From the NCBI RefSeq assembly GCF_039535475.1, contig NZ_BAAAXG010000026.1, forward strand, positions 2,971,501 to 3,035,500: a DNA stretch of 64,000 nt, in the 5' to 3' direction. A program made the translations under genes and the position numbers. Under the pieces are notes generated by a model that searched no databases, was not told the origin of the DNA, and worked only from the letters and a program-made list of their open reading frames with translations. Of the stretch, positions 41,496 to 51,285 are shown in pieces. This DNA comes from Streptomyces showdoensis (GTDB taxonomy: Bacteria > Actinomycetota > Actinomycetes > Streptomycetales > Streptomycetaceae). Numbering within the stretch: position 1 is the first letter of the stretch; the number at the start of each line of letters is the position of its first letter.

Positions 41496-42485
41496 ATGGC
41501 CACCAGAAAGACTTCCACCGACGACCTCCTCGCCCCCGTCACGCTCGCCGTGGGCCAGGAGGACCTGCTGCTCGACCGCGCGGTCCGCGAGGTGGTGACG
41601 GCGGCCCGCGCCGCCGACGCCGACACGGACGTCCGCGACCTCATGCCCGAGCAGCTCCAGCCCGGCGCCCTCGCGGAGCTGACCAGCCCCTCGCTCTTCG
41701 CCGAGCGCAAGGTCCTGGTCATGCGGAACGCCCAGGACCTCCCGGCGGAGACGATCAAGGAGATCAAGGCGTACCTCGACGCGCCGGCCGAGGAGATCAC
41801 CCTCGTGGTGCTGCACGCCGGCGGCGCGAAGGGCAAGGGACTGCTCGACGCGGCCCGCAAGGCGGGCGCGCGCGAGGTGGCCTGCCCCAAGACGACCAAG
41901 CCGGCGGAGCGGCTGAGCTTCGTGCGGCAGGAGTTCCGCTCGCTGGGGCGCTCGGCCACGCCCGAGGCGTGCCAGGTGCTGGTCGACGCGATCGGCAGCG
42001 ACCTGCGCGAGCTGGCCGCGGCGGTGGCCCAGCTGACGGCGGACGTCGACGGCACGATCGACGAGGCGGTGGTCGGGCGCTACTACACGGGCCGCGCCGA
42101 GGCCTCCTCCTTCACGGTCGCGGACCGGGCCGTCGAGGGGCGGGCGGCGGAGGCCCTGGAGGCCCTGCGCTGGTCCCTCTCGACCGGTGTCGCGCCCGTC
42201 CTGATCACCAGCGCCCTGGCCCAGGGCGTCCGCGCCATCGGCAAGCTCTCCTCGGCCCGCGGCGGCCGGCCCGCGGACCTCGCGCGCGAGCTGGGCATGC
42301 CGCCGTGGAAGATCGACCGCGTGCGCCAGCAGATGCGCGGCTGGACCCCCGACGGGGTCTCCCTCGCGCTGCGGGCGGTCGCGGAGGCGGACGCCGGGGT
42401 CAAGGGCGGCGGCGACGACCCGGAGTACGCGCTGGAGAAGGCGGTCGTCACGATCGCCAGGGCGGCGCGGATGCGACGGGGCTGA
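41496..42485 (+). CDS. holA: DNA polymerase III subunit delta
   Basis: This clamp-loader subunit opens the sliding clamp. The 329-residue protein (ATG 41496, with GATGCT eight bases before it) has LAVGQEDLLLDRAVREVV, LTSPSLFAERKVLVMRNAQDL, EEITLVVLHAGGAKGKGL, AIGSDLRELAAAVAQL and a C-terminal helical lid with PPWKIDRVRQQ, the HolA pattern. In many bacteria comEC-holA-rpsT are neighbours, as here. Confidence 0.92.
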   Translation: MATRKTSTDDLLAPVTLAVGQEDLLLDRAVREVVTAARAADADTDVRDLMPEQLQPGALAELTSPSLFAERKVLVMRNAQDLPAETIKEIKAYLDAPAEEITLVVLHAGGAKGKGLLDAARKAGAREVACPKTTKPAERLSFVRQEFRSLGRSATPEACQVLVDAIGSDLRELAAAVAQLTADVDGTIDEAVVGRYYTGRAEASSFTVADRAVEGRAAEALEALRWSLSTGVAPVLITSALAQGVRAIGKLSSARGGRPADLARELGMPPWKIDRVRQQMRGWTPDGVSLALRAVAEADAGVKGGGDDPEYALEKAVVTIARAARMRRG

Positions 42486-42501
42486 CCCCGACGGTGACAC
42501 G

Positions 42502-42548
42502 CCGAAGGCCCCGCGTCCTCCTGGGGAAGGAGGGCGCGGGGCCTTCGG
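42502..42548. terminator. Terminator between holA and rpsT (bidirectional)
   Basis: CCGAAGGCCCCGCG...TCCTCCT pairs with AGGAGG...CGCGGGGCCTTCGG, a stem of over 20 bp closing GGGGA with one bulged G, followed by TTTCAC on the plus strand. holA and rpsT converge on it. The 120 bases between it and the rpsT stop hold no gene. Confidence 0.85.
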
Positions 42549-42668
42549 TTTCACGCTTGGGTGGCCCGTACACGCGTGGCGAACGCGTCTCGCGTACGTG
42601 GCCGGGGTGGCCGGGCGGGAGCGGTTAGAGGGCCCGCTTGGTTCCCGTGCGGCCGTTCACATCAGAGC

Positions 42669-42935
42669 TCAGCCCTGGAGGGAGGCAACCTTGATCGCCA
42701 GCGCCGACTTCTTGTTGGCGGCGGCGTTCTTGTGGATGACACCCTTCGAGACAGCCTTGTCGAGCTGACGCGAGGCGGCACGAGCGGCAACGGTGGCCTT
42801 CTCGAGGTCGCCGGCGGCGACAGCCTCACGGGCCTTGCGGATCGCGGTCTTGAGCGACGACTTGACGGCCTTGTTGCGCAGGCGCGCCTTCTCGTTGGTC
42901 TTGTTCCGCTTGATCTGGGACTTGATGTTCGCCAC
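42669..42935 (-). CDS. rpsT: Ribosomal protein S20
   Basis: The 88-residue protein binds 16S rRNA in the small subunit. It starts at GTG 42933-42935 and shows [53 protein letters not shown] and [13 protein letters not shown], the complete S20 pattern. The 186-base gap to the divergent lepA gene carries both promoters, but I cannot place them with confidence. Confidence 0.97.
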   Translation of the reverse strand: MANIKSQIKRNKTNEKARLRNKAVKSSLKTAIRKAREAVAAGDLEKATVAARAASRQLDKAVSKGVIHKNAAANKKSALAIKVASLQG

Positions 42936-43121
42936 GAAAAGAGCCTTTACAGGTTCGATGTTTCTTCAGGATGTGCCGCGCAAGCTGAGAGGGCATACGA
43001 GACACAGCTGTCCACGGTATCAGCCGCACTCCACCCCGCCCAAACCGAGCGTCGGACCGCAGTCATGGGACCATGGAGCCTACGTATCCGTTCTGAACAT
43101 CGCCCGAGACGAGAACCCTGC

Positions 43122-44993
43122 GTGCCCGCGACTCCTACCAACGTGCCCGAGCCGAGCCGAACCGACCCGGCTCAGATCCGCAATTTCTGCATCATCGCGC
43201 ACATCGACCACGGCAAGTCCACGCTCGCCGACCGGATGCTCCAGCTGACCGGTGTGGTCGACCAGCGGCAGATGCGCGCCCAGTACCTCGACCGGATGGA
43301 CATCGAGCGTGAGCGCGGCATCACGATCAAGTCCCAGGCGGTCCGTCTCCCCTGGGCCCCCACCGAGGGGCCGGAGCAGGGCCGGACGCACATCCTGAAC
43401 ATGATCGACACGCCGGGGCACGTCGACTTCACCTACGAGGTCTCGCGATCGCTCGCGGCCTGCGAGGGCACGATCCTGCTCGTGGACGCGGCGCAGGGCA
43501 TCGAGGCGCAGACCCTGGCCAACCTGTACCTGGCCATGGAGAACGACCTCACCATCGTCCCGGTGCTGAACAAGATCGACCTGCCGGCCGCCCAGCCGGA
43601 GAAGTTCGCCGAGGAGCTGGCGAACCTCATCGGCTGCCAGCCGGAGGACGTCCTCAAGGTCTCCGCCAAGACCGGCATGGGCGTCGAGGCGCTGCTCGAC
43701 CGCGTGGTCCGGGACATCCCGGCCCCGGTGGGCGTCGCGGACGCCCCGGCCCGCGCGATGATCTTCGACTCGGTCTACGACTCGTACCGCGGCGTCGTGA
43801 CCTACGTCCGTGTCGTCGACGGCCAGCTCAACAAGCGCGAGCGCATCAAGATGATGTCGACCGGCGCGACCCACGAGCTCCTGGAGATCGGCGTCTCCTC
43901 GCCGGAGATGACCGCGTCCGACGGTCTCGGCGTGGGTGAGGTGGGCTACCTCATCACCGGTGTGAAGGACGTCCGCCAGTCCAAGGTCGGTGACACGATC
44001 ACCTCCCTCAACAAGGGCGCGACCGAGGCCCTCGGCGGCTACAAGGACCCGAAGCCGATGGTCTTCTCGGGTCTCTACCCGCTCGACGGCTCGGAGTACC
44101 CGGACCTTCGCGAGGCCCTGGACAAGCTGCAGCTCAACGACGCCGCGCTGGTCTACGAGCCGGAGACCTCCGCCGCGCTGGGCTTCGGCTTCCGCGTCGG
44201 CTTCCTCGGCCTGCTCCACCTCGACGTGATCCGCGAGCGCCTGGAGCGCGAGTTCGGGCTCGATCTGATCGCCACCGCCCCCAACGTGGTCTACCGCGTG
44301 GTCATGGAGGACGGGAGCGAGCACACGGTCACCAACCCGAGCGAGTTCCCCGAGGGCAAGATCAGCGACGTGTACGAGCCCGTCGTGCGCGCCACGATCC
44401 TCGCCCCCAGCGAGTTCATCGGCGCGATCATGGAGCTGTGCCAGACCCGTCGCGGCACGCTCATCGGGATGGACTACCTCTCCGAGGACCGGGTCGAGAT
44501 CCGCTACACCCTGCCCCTCGCCGAGATCGTCTTCGACTTCTTCGACCAGCTGAAGTCCAAGACGCGCGGTTACGCCTCCCTCGACTACGAGCCCACCGGC
44601 GAGCAGGCGTCCAGCCTGGTCAAGGTGGACATCCTGCTGCACGGCGACAAGGTCGACGCCTTCTCCGCCGTCACCCACAAGGACGCCGCCTACGCCTACG
44701 GCGTGCGGCTGGTCGCCAAGCTGCGCGAGCTGATCCCGCGGCAGGCCTTCGAGGTGCCGATCCAGGCCGCGATCGGCTCCCGGGTCATCGCCCGCGAGAC
44801 CATCCGCGCCATCCGCAAGGACGTCCTCGCCAAGTGCTACGGCGGTGACATCTCCCGTAAGCGGAAGCTGCTGGAGAAGCAGAAGGAGGGCAAGAAGCGG
44901 ATGAAGATGGTCGGCTCCGTGGAGGTCCCGCAGGAGGCCTTCATCGCCGTCCTGTCGAGCGACGACGCGGCGGGCGGCAAGGGCAAGAAGTAG
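43122..44993 (+). CDS. lepA: Elongation factor 4 (ribosome back-translocase)
   Basis: The GTPase acts on stalled ribosomes. The 623-residue protein starts at GTG 43122. G1 is [11 protein letters not shown], then [16 protein letters not shown] (G3) and NKIDLP (G4). The EF4-specific C-terminus (CTD with [16 protein letters not shown]) follows domains II, III and V. A good ribosome site is not seen. Confidence 0.97.
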   Translation: MPATPTNVPEPSRTDPAQIRNFCIIAHIDHGKSTLADRMLQLTGVVDQRQMRAQYLDRMDIERERGITIKSQAVRLPWAPTEGPEQGRTHILNMIDTPGHVDFTYEVSRSLAACEGTILLVDAAQGIEAQTLANLYLAMENDLTIVPVLNKIDLPAAQPEKFAEELANLIGCQPEDVLKVSAKTGMGVEALLDRVVRDIPAPVGVADAPARAMIFDSVYDSYRGVVTYVRVVDGQLNKRERIKMMSTGATHELLEIGVSSPEMTASDGLGVGEVGYLITGVKDVRQSKVGDTITSLNKGATEALGGYKDPKPMVFSGLYPLDGSEYPDLREALDKLQLNDAALVYEPETSAALGFGFRVGFLGLLHLDVIRERLEREFGLDLIATAPNVVYRVVMEDGSEHTVTNPSEFPEGKISDVYEPVVRATILAPSEFIGAIMELCQTRRGTLIGMDYLSEDRVEIRYTLPLAEIVFDFFDQLKSKTRGYASLDYEPTGEQASSLVKVDILLHGDKVDAFSAVTHKDAAYAYGVRLVAKLRELIPRQAFEVPIQAAIGSRVIARETIRAIRKDVLAKCYGGDISRKRKLLEKQKEGKKRMKMVGSVEVPQEAFIAVLSSDDAAGGKGKK

Positions 44994-45028
44994 CCCCGGC
45001 CGGCGGCCGCAGGATAGCTGCCATGTAC

Positions 45029-45071
45029 AACGAACGGGTCTGGGCGCCGAGAGCGCTCAGACCCGTTCGTT
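45029..45071 (+). terminator. Terminator after lepA
   Basis: AACGAACGGGTCTG pairs with CAGACCCGTTCGTT (14 bp) around a partly paired inner loop, 35 bases past the lepA stop. The 126 bases from here to the ligase start hold a promoter region with a CCGCAGCGCYTGA direct repeat. Confidence 0.88.
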
Positions 45072-45197
45072 ATATGCAAGCCCTTACGCGCCAGTCTCCG
45101 GCGCTCTACGCTGAAGCCGCTCGAAGGTTACTCGCCAGTTAATTCCGCAGCGCCTGACCGCAGCGCTTGACCGCACCGCCGCCGCCCGGAGGACGTC

Positions 45198-47075
45198 GTG
45201 AGCGACACACAGACCCTGATCGAGAACCGGCCGCCGTCCGTGGCGACCCTTTTCCTTGAGCGCGTCGAGCGGACCCCGGATGCGGAGGCCTACCGCTACC
45301 CGGTGCCCGCCGCCTCCGGCCAGGGCCCCGACGAGTGGAAGTCGCTCAGCTGGGCGCAGGCCGCCGAGCGGGTGTTCGGGATCGCCGCCGGCCTCATCGA
45401 CCTCGGCGTCCAGCCGGAGGAGCGGATCGCGCTCGCCTCCTCGACCCGGGTCGAGTGGATCCTCGCCGACCTCGGCGTGATGTGCGCGGGCGCCGCCGTG
45501 ACCACGGTCTACCCCCAGACCAACGCCGAGGAGTCGGCGTTCATCCTCTCCGACTCCGACTCGCGCGTCCTGATCGCGGAGGACGCCGCCCAGCTCGCCA
45601 AGGCCGTCGAGCGCCGCGCCGACCTGCCCCACCTCCACCACGTGGTCGTCATCGACCCCACGGGCGCCGACACCGACGACGAGTGGGTGCTGACCCTCGC
45701 CGACCTGGAGGCCCGCGGCAAGGCGTACCTGGAGAAGCACCCGGAGGCCGTCAAGGAGCGGGTCGGGGCGATCACCGCCGAGCAGCTCGCCACCCTCATC
45801 TACACCTCGGGCACCACCGGCCGCCCCAAGGGCGTCCGCCTCCCGCACGACAACTGGTCGTACATGGCGAAGGCCATCGCCGCCACCGGCCTGGTCACCC
45901 AGGACGACGTGCAGTACCTGTGGCTGCCGCTCGCCCACGTCTTCGGCAAGGTGCTCACCTCGGGCCAGATCGAGGTCGGCCACGTCACCGCCGTCGACGG
46001 GCGCATCGACAAGATCATCGTGAACCTGCCGGTCGTGCAGCCCACCTACATGGCCGCCGTCCCGCGCATCTTCGAGAAGGTCTACAACGGCGTCGCCGCC
46101 AAGGCCCGCGAGGGCGGCGGGGCCAAGTACAAGATCTTCCAGTGGGCGGCCGGGGTCGCCCGCGAGTACGCCAAGGTCACCCAGGACAACTTCCGCCGCA
46201 CCGGCACCGCCTCCGCGCCCTTCGGCCTCGCCGCCAAGCACAAGGTCGCCGACGCGCTCGTCTACAAGAAGCTCCGCGAGGCCTTCGGCGGCCGGCTGCG
46301 CGCCGCCGTCTCCGGCTCCGTCGCGCTCGCCCCGGACATCGGCTACTTCTTCTCCGGCGCCGGCATCCACATCCTGGAGGGCTACGGCCTGACGGAGTCC
46401 TCCGCCGCCTCCTTCGTCAACCCGGGCGAGGCCTACCGCACCGGCACCGTCGGCAAGCCGCTGCCCGGCACCGAGGTCCGCATCGCCGACGACGGCGAGA
46501 TCCTGCTGCGCAGCCCCGGCATCATGGAGGGCTACCACGGCCTGCCGGAGAAGACGGCGGAGGTCCTGGAGGCCGACGGCTGGTTCCACACCGGCGACAT
46601 CGGCGAGCTGTCCGCCGACGGCTACCTGCGGATCACCGACCGCAAGAAGGACCTGTTCAAGACCTCCGGCGGCAAGTACATCGCCCCGACCGAGGTCGAG
46701 GGCCAGTTCAAGGCCGTCTGCCCGTTCGTCTCCAACATCGTGGTGCTCGGCGCCGACCGGAACTACTGCTCCGCGCTCATCGCCCTCGACGAGCCCGCCA
46801 TCCTCGGCTGGGCGGCCGAGCACGAGCTCGGCGGTCTGTCGTACGCGGACGTCGTCGCCGCCCCGCAGACCCAGAAGCTCATCGAGGGCTACGTCGCCCG
46901 CCTCAACGAGGGGCTGCAGCGCTGGCAGACGATCAAGAAGTTCCGTCTGCTGCCGCGCGACCTCGACGTCGAGCACGGCGAGCTCACGCCCAGCCTCAAG
47001 ATGAAGCGGCCGGTCGTGGAGCGGACCTACCAGCACCTGATCGAGGAGATGTACGAGGGGGCGCGCGAGGCCTGA
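45198..47075 (+). CDS. AMP-dependent long-chain acyl-CoA ligase (FadD15-like)
   Basis: The enzyme activates a fatty acid with ATP and CoA. The 625-residue protein starts at GTG 45198 with CGGAGG six bases upstream. LIYTSGTTGRPKGVRLPHDN is the AMP-binding P-loop, GYGLTESSAASFVN is motif II, and DGWFHTGDIGELSADGYLRITDRKKD with KTSGGKYIAP is the C-terminal hinge and catalytic Lys region. The length and motif spelling match the actinobacterial FadD15 group. Acyl specificity is not readable. Confidence 0.92.
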   Translation: MSDTQTLIENRPPSVATLFLERVERTPDAEAYRYPVPAASGQGPDEWKSLSWAQAAERVFGIAAGLIDLGVQPEERIALASSTRVEWILADLGVMCAGAAVTTVYPQTNAEESAFILSDSDSRVLIAEDAAQLAKAVERRADLPHLHHVVVIDPTGADTDDEWVLTLADLEARGKAYLEKHPEAVKERVGAITAEQLATLIYTSGTTGRPKGVRLPHDNWSYMAKAIAATGLVTQDDVQYLWLPLAHVFGKVLTSGQIEVGHVTAVDGRIDKIIVNLPVVQPTYMAAVPRIFEKVYNGVAAKAREGGGAKYKIFQWAAGVAREYAKVTQDNFRRTGTASAPFGLAAKHKVADALVYKKLREAFGGRLRAAVSGSVALAPDIGYFFSGAGIHILEGYGLTESSAASFVNPGEAYRTGTVGKPLPGTEVRIADDGEILLRSPGIMEGYHGLPEKTAEVLEADGWFHTGDIGELSADGYLRITDRKKDLFKTSGGKYIAPTEVEGQFKAVCPFVSNIVVLGADRNYCSALIALDEPAILGWAAEHELGGLSYADVVAAPQTQKLIEGYVARLNEGLQRWQTIKKFRLLPRDLDVEHGELTPSLKMKRPVVERTYQHLIEEMYEGAREA

Positions 47076-47160
47076 GCCGGGCCACGCCCTTCTGAGCTGG
47101 GGTTTCCCCGGTTATCCACAGGTTCGACGGTCACGTCGGGCAGTACGGGACAATGGCTGC

Positions 47161-48393
47161 ATGCCTTCCGTACTGCCCGATGGTGAGCCCATGCCCGAGG
47201 ACGGGGCGCTGCCCGCCCACGCCCTGGAAGGGGCCGGCGAGCGGCCGCTCGGGTTCTATCTGCACGTGCCGTACTGCGCGACCCGCTGCGGCTACTGCGA
47301 CTTCAACACGTACACCGCGAGCGAGCTGCGCGGTGCCGGCGGCGTGCTCGCCTCCCGCGACAACTACGCGGGCCAGGTCACCGAGGAGATACGGCTCGCC
47401 CGCAAGGTCCTCGGCGACGACCCGCGCCCGGTCCGGACCGTCTTCGTCGGCGGCGGCACGCCCACGCTGCTCGACGCGGGCGACCTGGTCGCGATGCTCG
47501 GGGCGATCCGGGACGAGTTCGGGCTCGCCGACGACGCCGAGGTGACGACCGAGGCGAATCCGGAGTCCGTCGACCCCGCGTACCTGGCCACGCTGCGCGA
47601 GGGCGGCTTCAACCGGATCTCCTTCGGGATGCAGAGCGCCCGGCAGCACGTGCTGAAGATCCTCGACCGCACCCACACCCCCGGGCGGCCCGAGGCCTGC
47701 GTCGCCGAGGCGCGGGCGGCCGGCTTCGAGCACGTCAACCTCGACCTCATCTACGGCACCCCCGGCGAGTCCGACGACGACTGGCAGGCCTCCCTCGACG
47801 CGGTGATCGGCGCCGGACCCGACCACGTCAGCGCCTACGCGCTCATCGTGGAGGAGGGCACCCAGCTGGCCCGGCGGATCCGCCGCGGCGAGATACCGAT
47901 GACCGACGACGACGTCCACGCCGACCGGTATCTGATGGCGGAGGAGGTGCTCTCCGGGGCGGGCTTCGCGTGGTACGAGGTGTCCAACTGGGCCACCTCG
48001 GAGGCCGGGCGCTGCCTGCACAACGAGCTCTACTGGCGCGGCGCCGACTGGTGGGGCGCCGGGCCCGGCGCCCACAGTCACGTGGGCGGGGTGCGCTGGT
48101 GGAACGTCAAGCACCCGGGCGCGTACGCGGCGGCGCTCGGCGAGGGCCGCTCGCCCGGCGCCGGGCGCGAGGTGCTGTCGGCGGAGGACCGGCGAGTGGA
48201 GCGCGTCCTGCTGGAGCTGCGCCTGCGCGAAGGCTGCCCGCTGGAGCTGCTGAAGCCGGCGGGCCTGGCGGCGGCGGAACGGGCCCTCGCGGACGGACTC
48301 CTCGACGACGGCCCGTACGCCGAGGGACGGGCCGTCCTGACCCTGCGCGGCCGCCTGCTGGCCGACGCGGTGGTCCGGGACCTGGTCGACTAG
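47161..48393 (+). CDS. hemW: Radical SAM haem chaperone HemW
   Basis: The 410-residue protein has the 4Fe-4S motif CATRCGYC (Cys39, 43, 46) preceded by LGFYLHVPYC. TVFVGGGTPTLL, VTTEANPES, GFNRISFGMQS, VNLDLIYGTPGE and WYEVSNWA follow. HemW inserts haem into target proteins rather than making coproporphyrinogen, and the CxxxCxxC without an extra Cys matches HemW. ATG 47161 follows a GACAAT box by six bases. Confidence 0.93.
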   Translation: MPSVLPDGEPMPEDGALPAHALEGAGERPLGFYLHVPYCATRCGYCDFNTYTASELRGAGGVLASRDNYAGQVTEEIRLARKVLGDDPRPVRTVFVGGGTPTLLDAGDLVAMLGAIRDEFGLADDAEVTTEANPESVDPAYLATLREGGFNRISFGMQSARQHVLKILDRTHTPGRPEACVAEARAAGFEHVNLDLIYGTPGESDDDWQASLDAVIGAGPDHVSAYALIVEEGTQLARRIRRGEIPMTDDDVHADRYLMAEEVLSGAGFAWYEVSNWATSEAGRCLHNELYWRGADWWGAGPGAHSHVGGVRWWNVKHPGAYAAALGEGRSPGAGREVLSAEDRRVERVLLELRLREGCPLELLKPAGLAAAERALADGLLDDGPYAEGRAVLTLRGRLLADAVVRDLVD

Positions 48394-48477
48394 CCGCCCG
48401 GGCGGGCCACCGCCCGGACGGCCGGGGCCGTGCGAACGGACCCCGCCCGCGCGGGCCCGTCCCCTGGCCCCGTCGGG

Positions 48478-49281
48478 CTACGGGGCCGTCACGAAGTCGA
48501 TCAGTTCCTCCACCCGGCCCAGGAGCTCCGGCTCCAGGTCCTTGTACGAGGTCACCTTCGACAGGATGTGCTGCCAGGCCGCGCCGGTGTTCTCCGGCCA
48601 GCGCAGGGCGCGGCAGACGCCGGTCTTCCAGTCCTGGCCGCGGGGGACCGCGGGCCAGGCCGGGATGCCGACGGAGGAGGGCTTCACGGCCTCCCAGACG
48701 TCGATGTACGGGTGGCCGACCACCAGGACGTCGGGGGAGGTGACCCGGGCGGCGATGCGGGACTCCTTGGAGCCCGGCACCAGGTGGTCGACCAGGACGC
48801 CCAGGCGGGCGTCCGGGGCGGGCGCGAACTCGGCGACGATGGCCGGGAGGTCGTCGATGCCCTCCAGGTACTCCACGACGACGCCCTCGATGCGCAGGTC
48901 GTCGCCCCAGACCCGTTCCACCAGCTCGGCGTCGTGGCGGCCCTCGACGTAGATCCGCCCCGCCCGGGCCACCCGCGCCCGGGCGCCCGGGACCGCGATC
49001 GAGCCGGAGGCCGTACGGCTGGGCCGGGACGGGGCCGGGCGGGAGGGGCGGACCAGGGTGACGACCCGGCCCTCCAGGAGGAAGCCGCGCGGCTCCATCG
49101 GGAAGACCCGGTGCTTGCCGAAGCGGTCCTCCAGCGTCACCGTGTCCGCCTCGCAGCGGACCACGGCCCCGCAGAAGCCGGTCGCGGCCTCCTCCACGAC
49201 GAGATCGTGGTCCGCCGGGACCTCCGGGACGGGCGACGGGCGCTTCCAGGGGGGCGTCAGATCCGGGTTGTAGCTGCGCAT
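48478..49281 (-). CDS. DUF3097 family protein (Toprim-like core)
   Basis: The 267-residue protein starts [15 protein letters not shown] at ATG 49279-49281. An N-terminal beta-rich part (about 20-85) precedes a core reading [52 protein letters not shown] and [13 protein letters not shown]. The Glu-Gly early and the Asp-His later resemble Toprim catalytic acids (E...DxD-like). The family is conserved in actinobacteria and has no assigned function. The 84-base gap to hemW contains GC-rich self-complementary sequence likely acting as a shared terminator. Confidence 0.85.
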   Translation of the reverse strand: MRSYNPDLTPPWKRPSPVPEVPADHDLVVEEAATGFCGAVVRCEADTVTLEDRFGKHRVFPMEPRGFLLEGRVVTLVRPSRPAPSRPSRTASGSIAVPGARARVARAGRIYVEGRHDAELVERVWGDDLRIEGVVVEYLEGIDDLPAIVAEFAPAPDARLGVLVDHLVPGSKESRIAARVTSPDVLVVGHPYIDVWEAVKPSSVGIPAWPAVPRGQDWKTGVCRALRWPENTGAAWQHILSKVTSYKDLEPELLGRVEELIDFVTAP

Positions 49282-49387
49282 GGGCTCGATTCTGTTCTGT
49301 CCTGGGGCCCGGGTGGGGTCGTCGCATCCGGGCCGGACGGCCGAGGGGGCGTCAGATCCCGTCCCGGGGACGGGCATCCGGCCGACG

Positions 49388-50110
49388 CTACGACACCCCG
49401 AAGCGCCGTGCCAGCTCACCGCGCTGGCGCCGCACGAACGCGGCGTCCACCACCGCGCCGTGGCCCGGCACGTACGCCGCGTCCTCGCCGCCCAGGGACA
49501 GCAGCCGGTCCAGGGCCGCCGGCCAGCGGCCGGGGATCGCGTCCGGACCCGCCTGGGGCTCGCCGGACTCCTCGACCAGGTCGCCGCAGAAGACGACCTC
49601 CGGCGCGCCCGGCACGAAGACGGCCAGGTCGTGCCCCGAGTGGCCGGGGCCGACGTTGGCGAGCAGCACCTGGCGGCCGCCCAGGTCCAGGGTCCACTCG
49701 CCCGAGACCGTGTGGCGCGGCGCCACCAGGACCTCGGCCGCCTCCGCCGCGGTCCGCTCGTCCACGCCCTGCTGCACGGCGTCCCGGCACAGTGCCTCCC
49801 GCTCGCGCGGCAGCAGGGTGTCCATGCCCACCGCCCCGAAGACCTCCGCCCCGGCGAAGACCGCCGTGCCCAGCACGTGGTCGAAGTGCGGATGGCTCAG
49901 TGCGATATGCGTCACCCGGCGGTCGCCCGTCAGCGCCGCCACCTGGGCCCGCAGCTCGGCGCCCTCGGCGAGGCTCGATCCCGTGTCGCACAGGAGCACC
50001 GCGTCCCGCCCGACCACCAGGCCCACCGTGGCGTCCCAGCCCGGCAGCCGCCGCCTGCCGACGCCCTCCGCGAGCCGCTCCCAGCCGTACTCTTCCCATG
50101 CGATGTCCAT
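49388..50110 (-). CDS. Metallo-beta-lactamase fold hydrolase
   Basis: The 240-residue protein has the zinc motif [10 protein letters not shown] (HxHxDH), CDTGSS upstream, [14 protein letters not shown] (fourth ligand His) and CGDLVEE (bridging Asp), with [10 protein letters not shown] near the end. This is the common single-domain MBL hydrolase; the substrate cannot be read. It is divergent from hrcA across 155 bases that carry the CIRCE operator. Confidence 0.88.
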   Translation of the reverse strand: MDIAWEEYGWERLAEGVGRRRLPGWDATVGLVVGRDAVLLCDTGSSLAEGAELRAQVAALTGDRRVTHIALSHPHFDHVLGTAVFAGAEVFGAVGMDTLLPREREALCRDAVQQGVDERTAAEAAEVLVAPRHTVSGEWTLDLGGRQVLLANVGPGHSGHDLAVFVPGAPEVVFCGDLVEESGEPQAGPDAIPGRWPAALDRLLSLGGEDAAYVPGHGAVVDAAFVRRQRGELARRFGVS

Positions 50111-50150
50111 GCGGCGACGCTAACCGCTGCGACCCCGCCGACCCGCCTCC

Positions 50151-50181
50151 TTGCCAGGAGCGATGTCGGCCGCCGTACACT
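50151..50181 (+). promoter_or_regulatory. Predicted hrcA-dnaJ promoter
   Basis: TTGCCA (50151-50156) and TACACT (50176-50181) are 19 bases apart. The expected transcription start (about 50188) lies just before the CIRCE element. Confidence 0.5.
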
Positions 50182-50194
50182 GGCCGGGGGATTC

Positions 50195-50221
50195 CTGGCA
50201 CTCGGGCAGGGCGAGTGCCAA
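50195..50221 (+). promoter_or_regulatory. CIRCE operator (HrcA-binding inverted repeat)
   Basis: TGGCACTC (50196-50203) and GAGTGCCA (50213-50220) form a perfect inverted repeat with exactly nine bases between, close to the CIRCE consensus TTAGCACTC-N9-GAGTGCTAA. It lies just downstream of the predicted start, so HrcA would block its own operon until heat shock. Confidence 0.9.
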
Positions 50222-50265
50222 AACCGGAAGAACCGGAACCGGATCGACAGCTGGAGGTGTGCGCG

Positions 50266-51285
50266 GTGCTCAGCGAACGCAGACTCGAGGTGCTGCGCGC
50301 CATCGTCCAGGACTACGTCGGGACGGAGGAGCCGGTGGGCTCCAAGGCGCTGACCGAGCGCCACAAGCTCGGCGTGTCGCCCGCCACCGTGCGCAACGAC
50401 ATGGCGGTGCTGGAGGAGGAGGGCTACATCGCCCAGCCTCACACCAGCGCCGGGCGCATCCCCACCGACAAGGGCTACCGCCTCTTCGTGGACCGGCTGG
50501 CCGGCGTCAAGCCGCTGTCGACCCCCGAGCGGCGGGCGATCCACAACTTCCTCGACGGAGCCGTCGACCTCGACGACGTCGTCGGCCGCACGGTGCGGCT
50601 GCTCGCGCAGCTCACCCGGCAGGTCGCGGTGGTGCAGTACCCCTCGCTGACCCGTTCGACGGTCCGGCACGTGGAACTGCTGTCGCTGGCTCCCGCCCGG
50701 CTGATGCTGGTGCTCATCACCGACACCGGCCGGGTCGAGCAGCGGGTGATCGACTGCCCGGCGCCCTTCGGCGAGACCTCGCTGGCCGACCTGCGGGCCC
50801 GGCTCAACAGCCGGGTCGTCGGCCGCCGCTTCGCGGACGTGCCGCAGCTGGTGCAGGACCTGCCGGAGTCCTTCGAGGAGGTCGAGGACCGCGGCACGGT
50901 CACGACCGTGCTGGCGACCCTCCTCGAAACGCTCGTGGAGGAGCAGGAGGAGCGGCTCATGATCGGCGGCACCGCCAATCTGACCCGCTTCGGACACGAC
51001 TTCCCCCTGACGATCAGGCCCGTCCTGGAAGCCCTGGAGGAGCAGGTCGTGCTCCTCAAGCTGCTCGGCGAGGCCAAGGAATCGGGCATGACCGTACGCA
51101 TCGGGCACGAGATCGCCCACGAGGGGCTGACGTCCACGTCGGTCGTCTCGGTCGGCTACGGTTCCGGCGGCGAGGCAGTCGCCAAACTCGGCGTGGTCGG
51201 ACCGACCCGCATGGACTACCCCGGAACGATGGGAGCGGTACGCGCAGTGGCACGTTACGTCGGACAGATCCTGGCGGAGTCGTAA
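50266..51285 (+). CDS. hrcA: Heat-inducible transcription repressor HrcA
   Basis: The 339-residue protein starts at GTG 50266 with GGAGG about nine bases upstream. The N-terminal winged helix reads [40 protein letters not shown] and [16 protein letters not shown], followed by the dimerisation and GAF-like domain. It represses dnaJ and other CIRCE genes and needs GroEL-assisted folding in other bacteria. Its stop codon abuts the dnaJ start. Confidence 0.96.
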   Translation: MLSERRLEVLRAIVQDYVGTEEPVGSKALTERHKLGVSPATVRNDMAVLEEEGYIAQPHTSAGRIPTDKGYRLFVDRLAGVKPLSTPERRAIHNFLDGAVDLDDVVGRTVRLLAQLTRQVAVVQYPSLTRSTVRHVELLSLAPARLMLVLITDTGRVEQRVIDCPAPFGETSLADLRARLNSRVVGRRFADVPQLVQDLPESFEEVEDRGTVTTVLATLLETLVEEQEERLMIGGTANLTRFGHDFPLTIRPVLEALEEQVVLLKLLGEAKESGMTVRIGHEIAHEGLTSTSVVSVGYGSGGEAVAKLGVVGPTRMDYPGTMGAVRAVARYVGQILAES

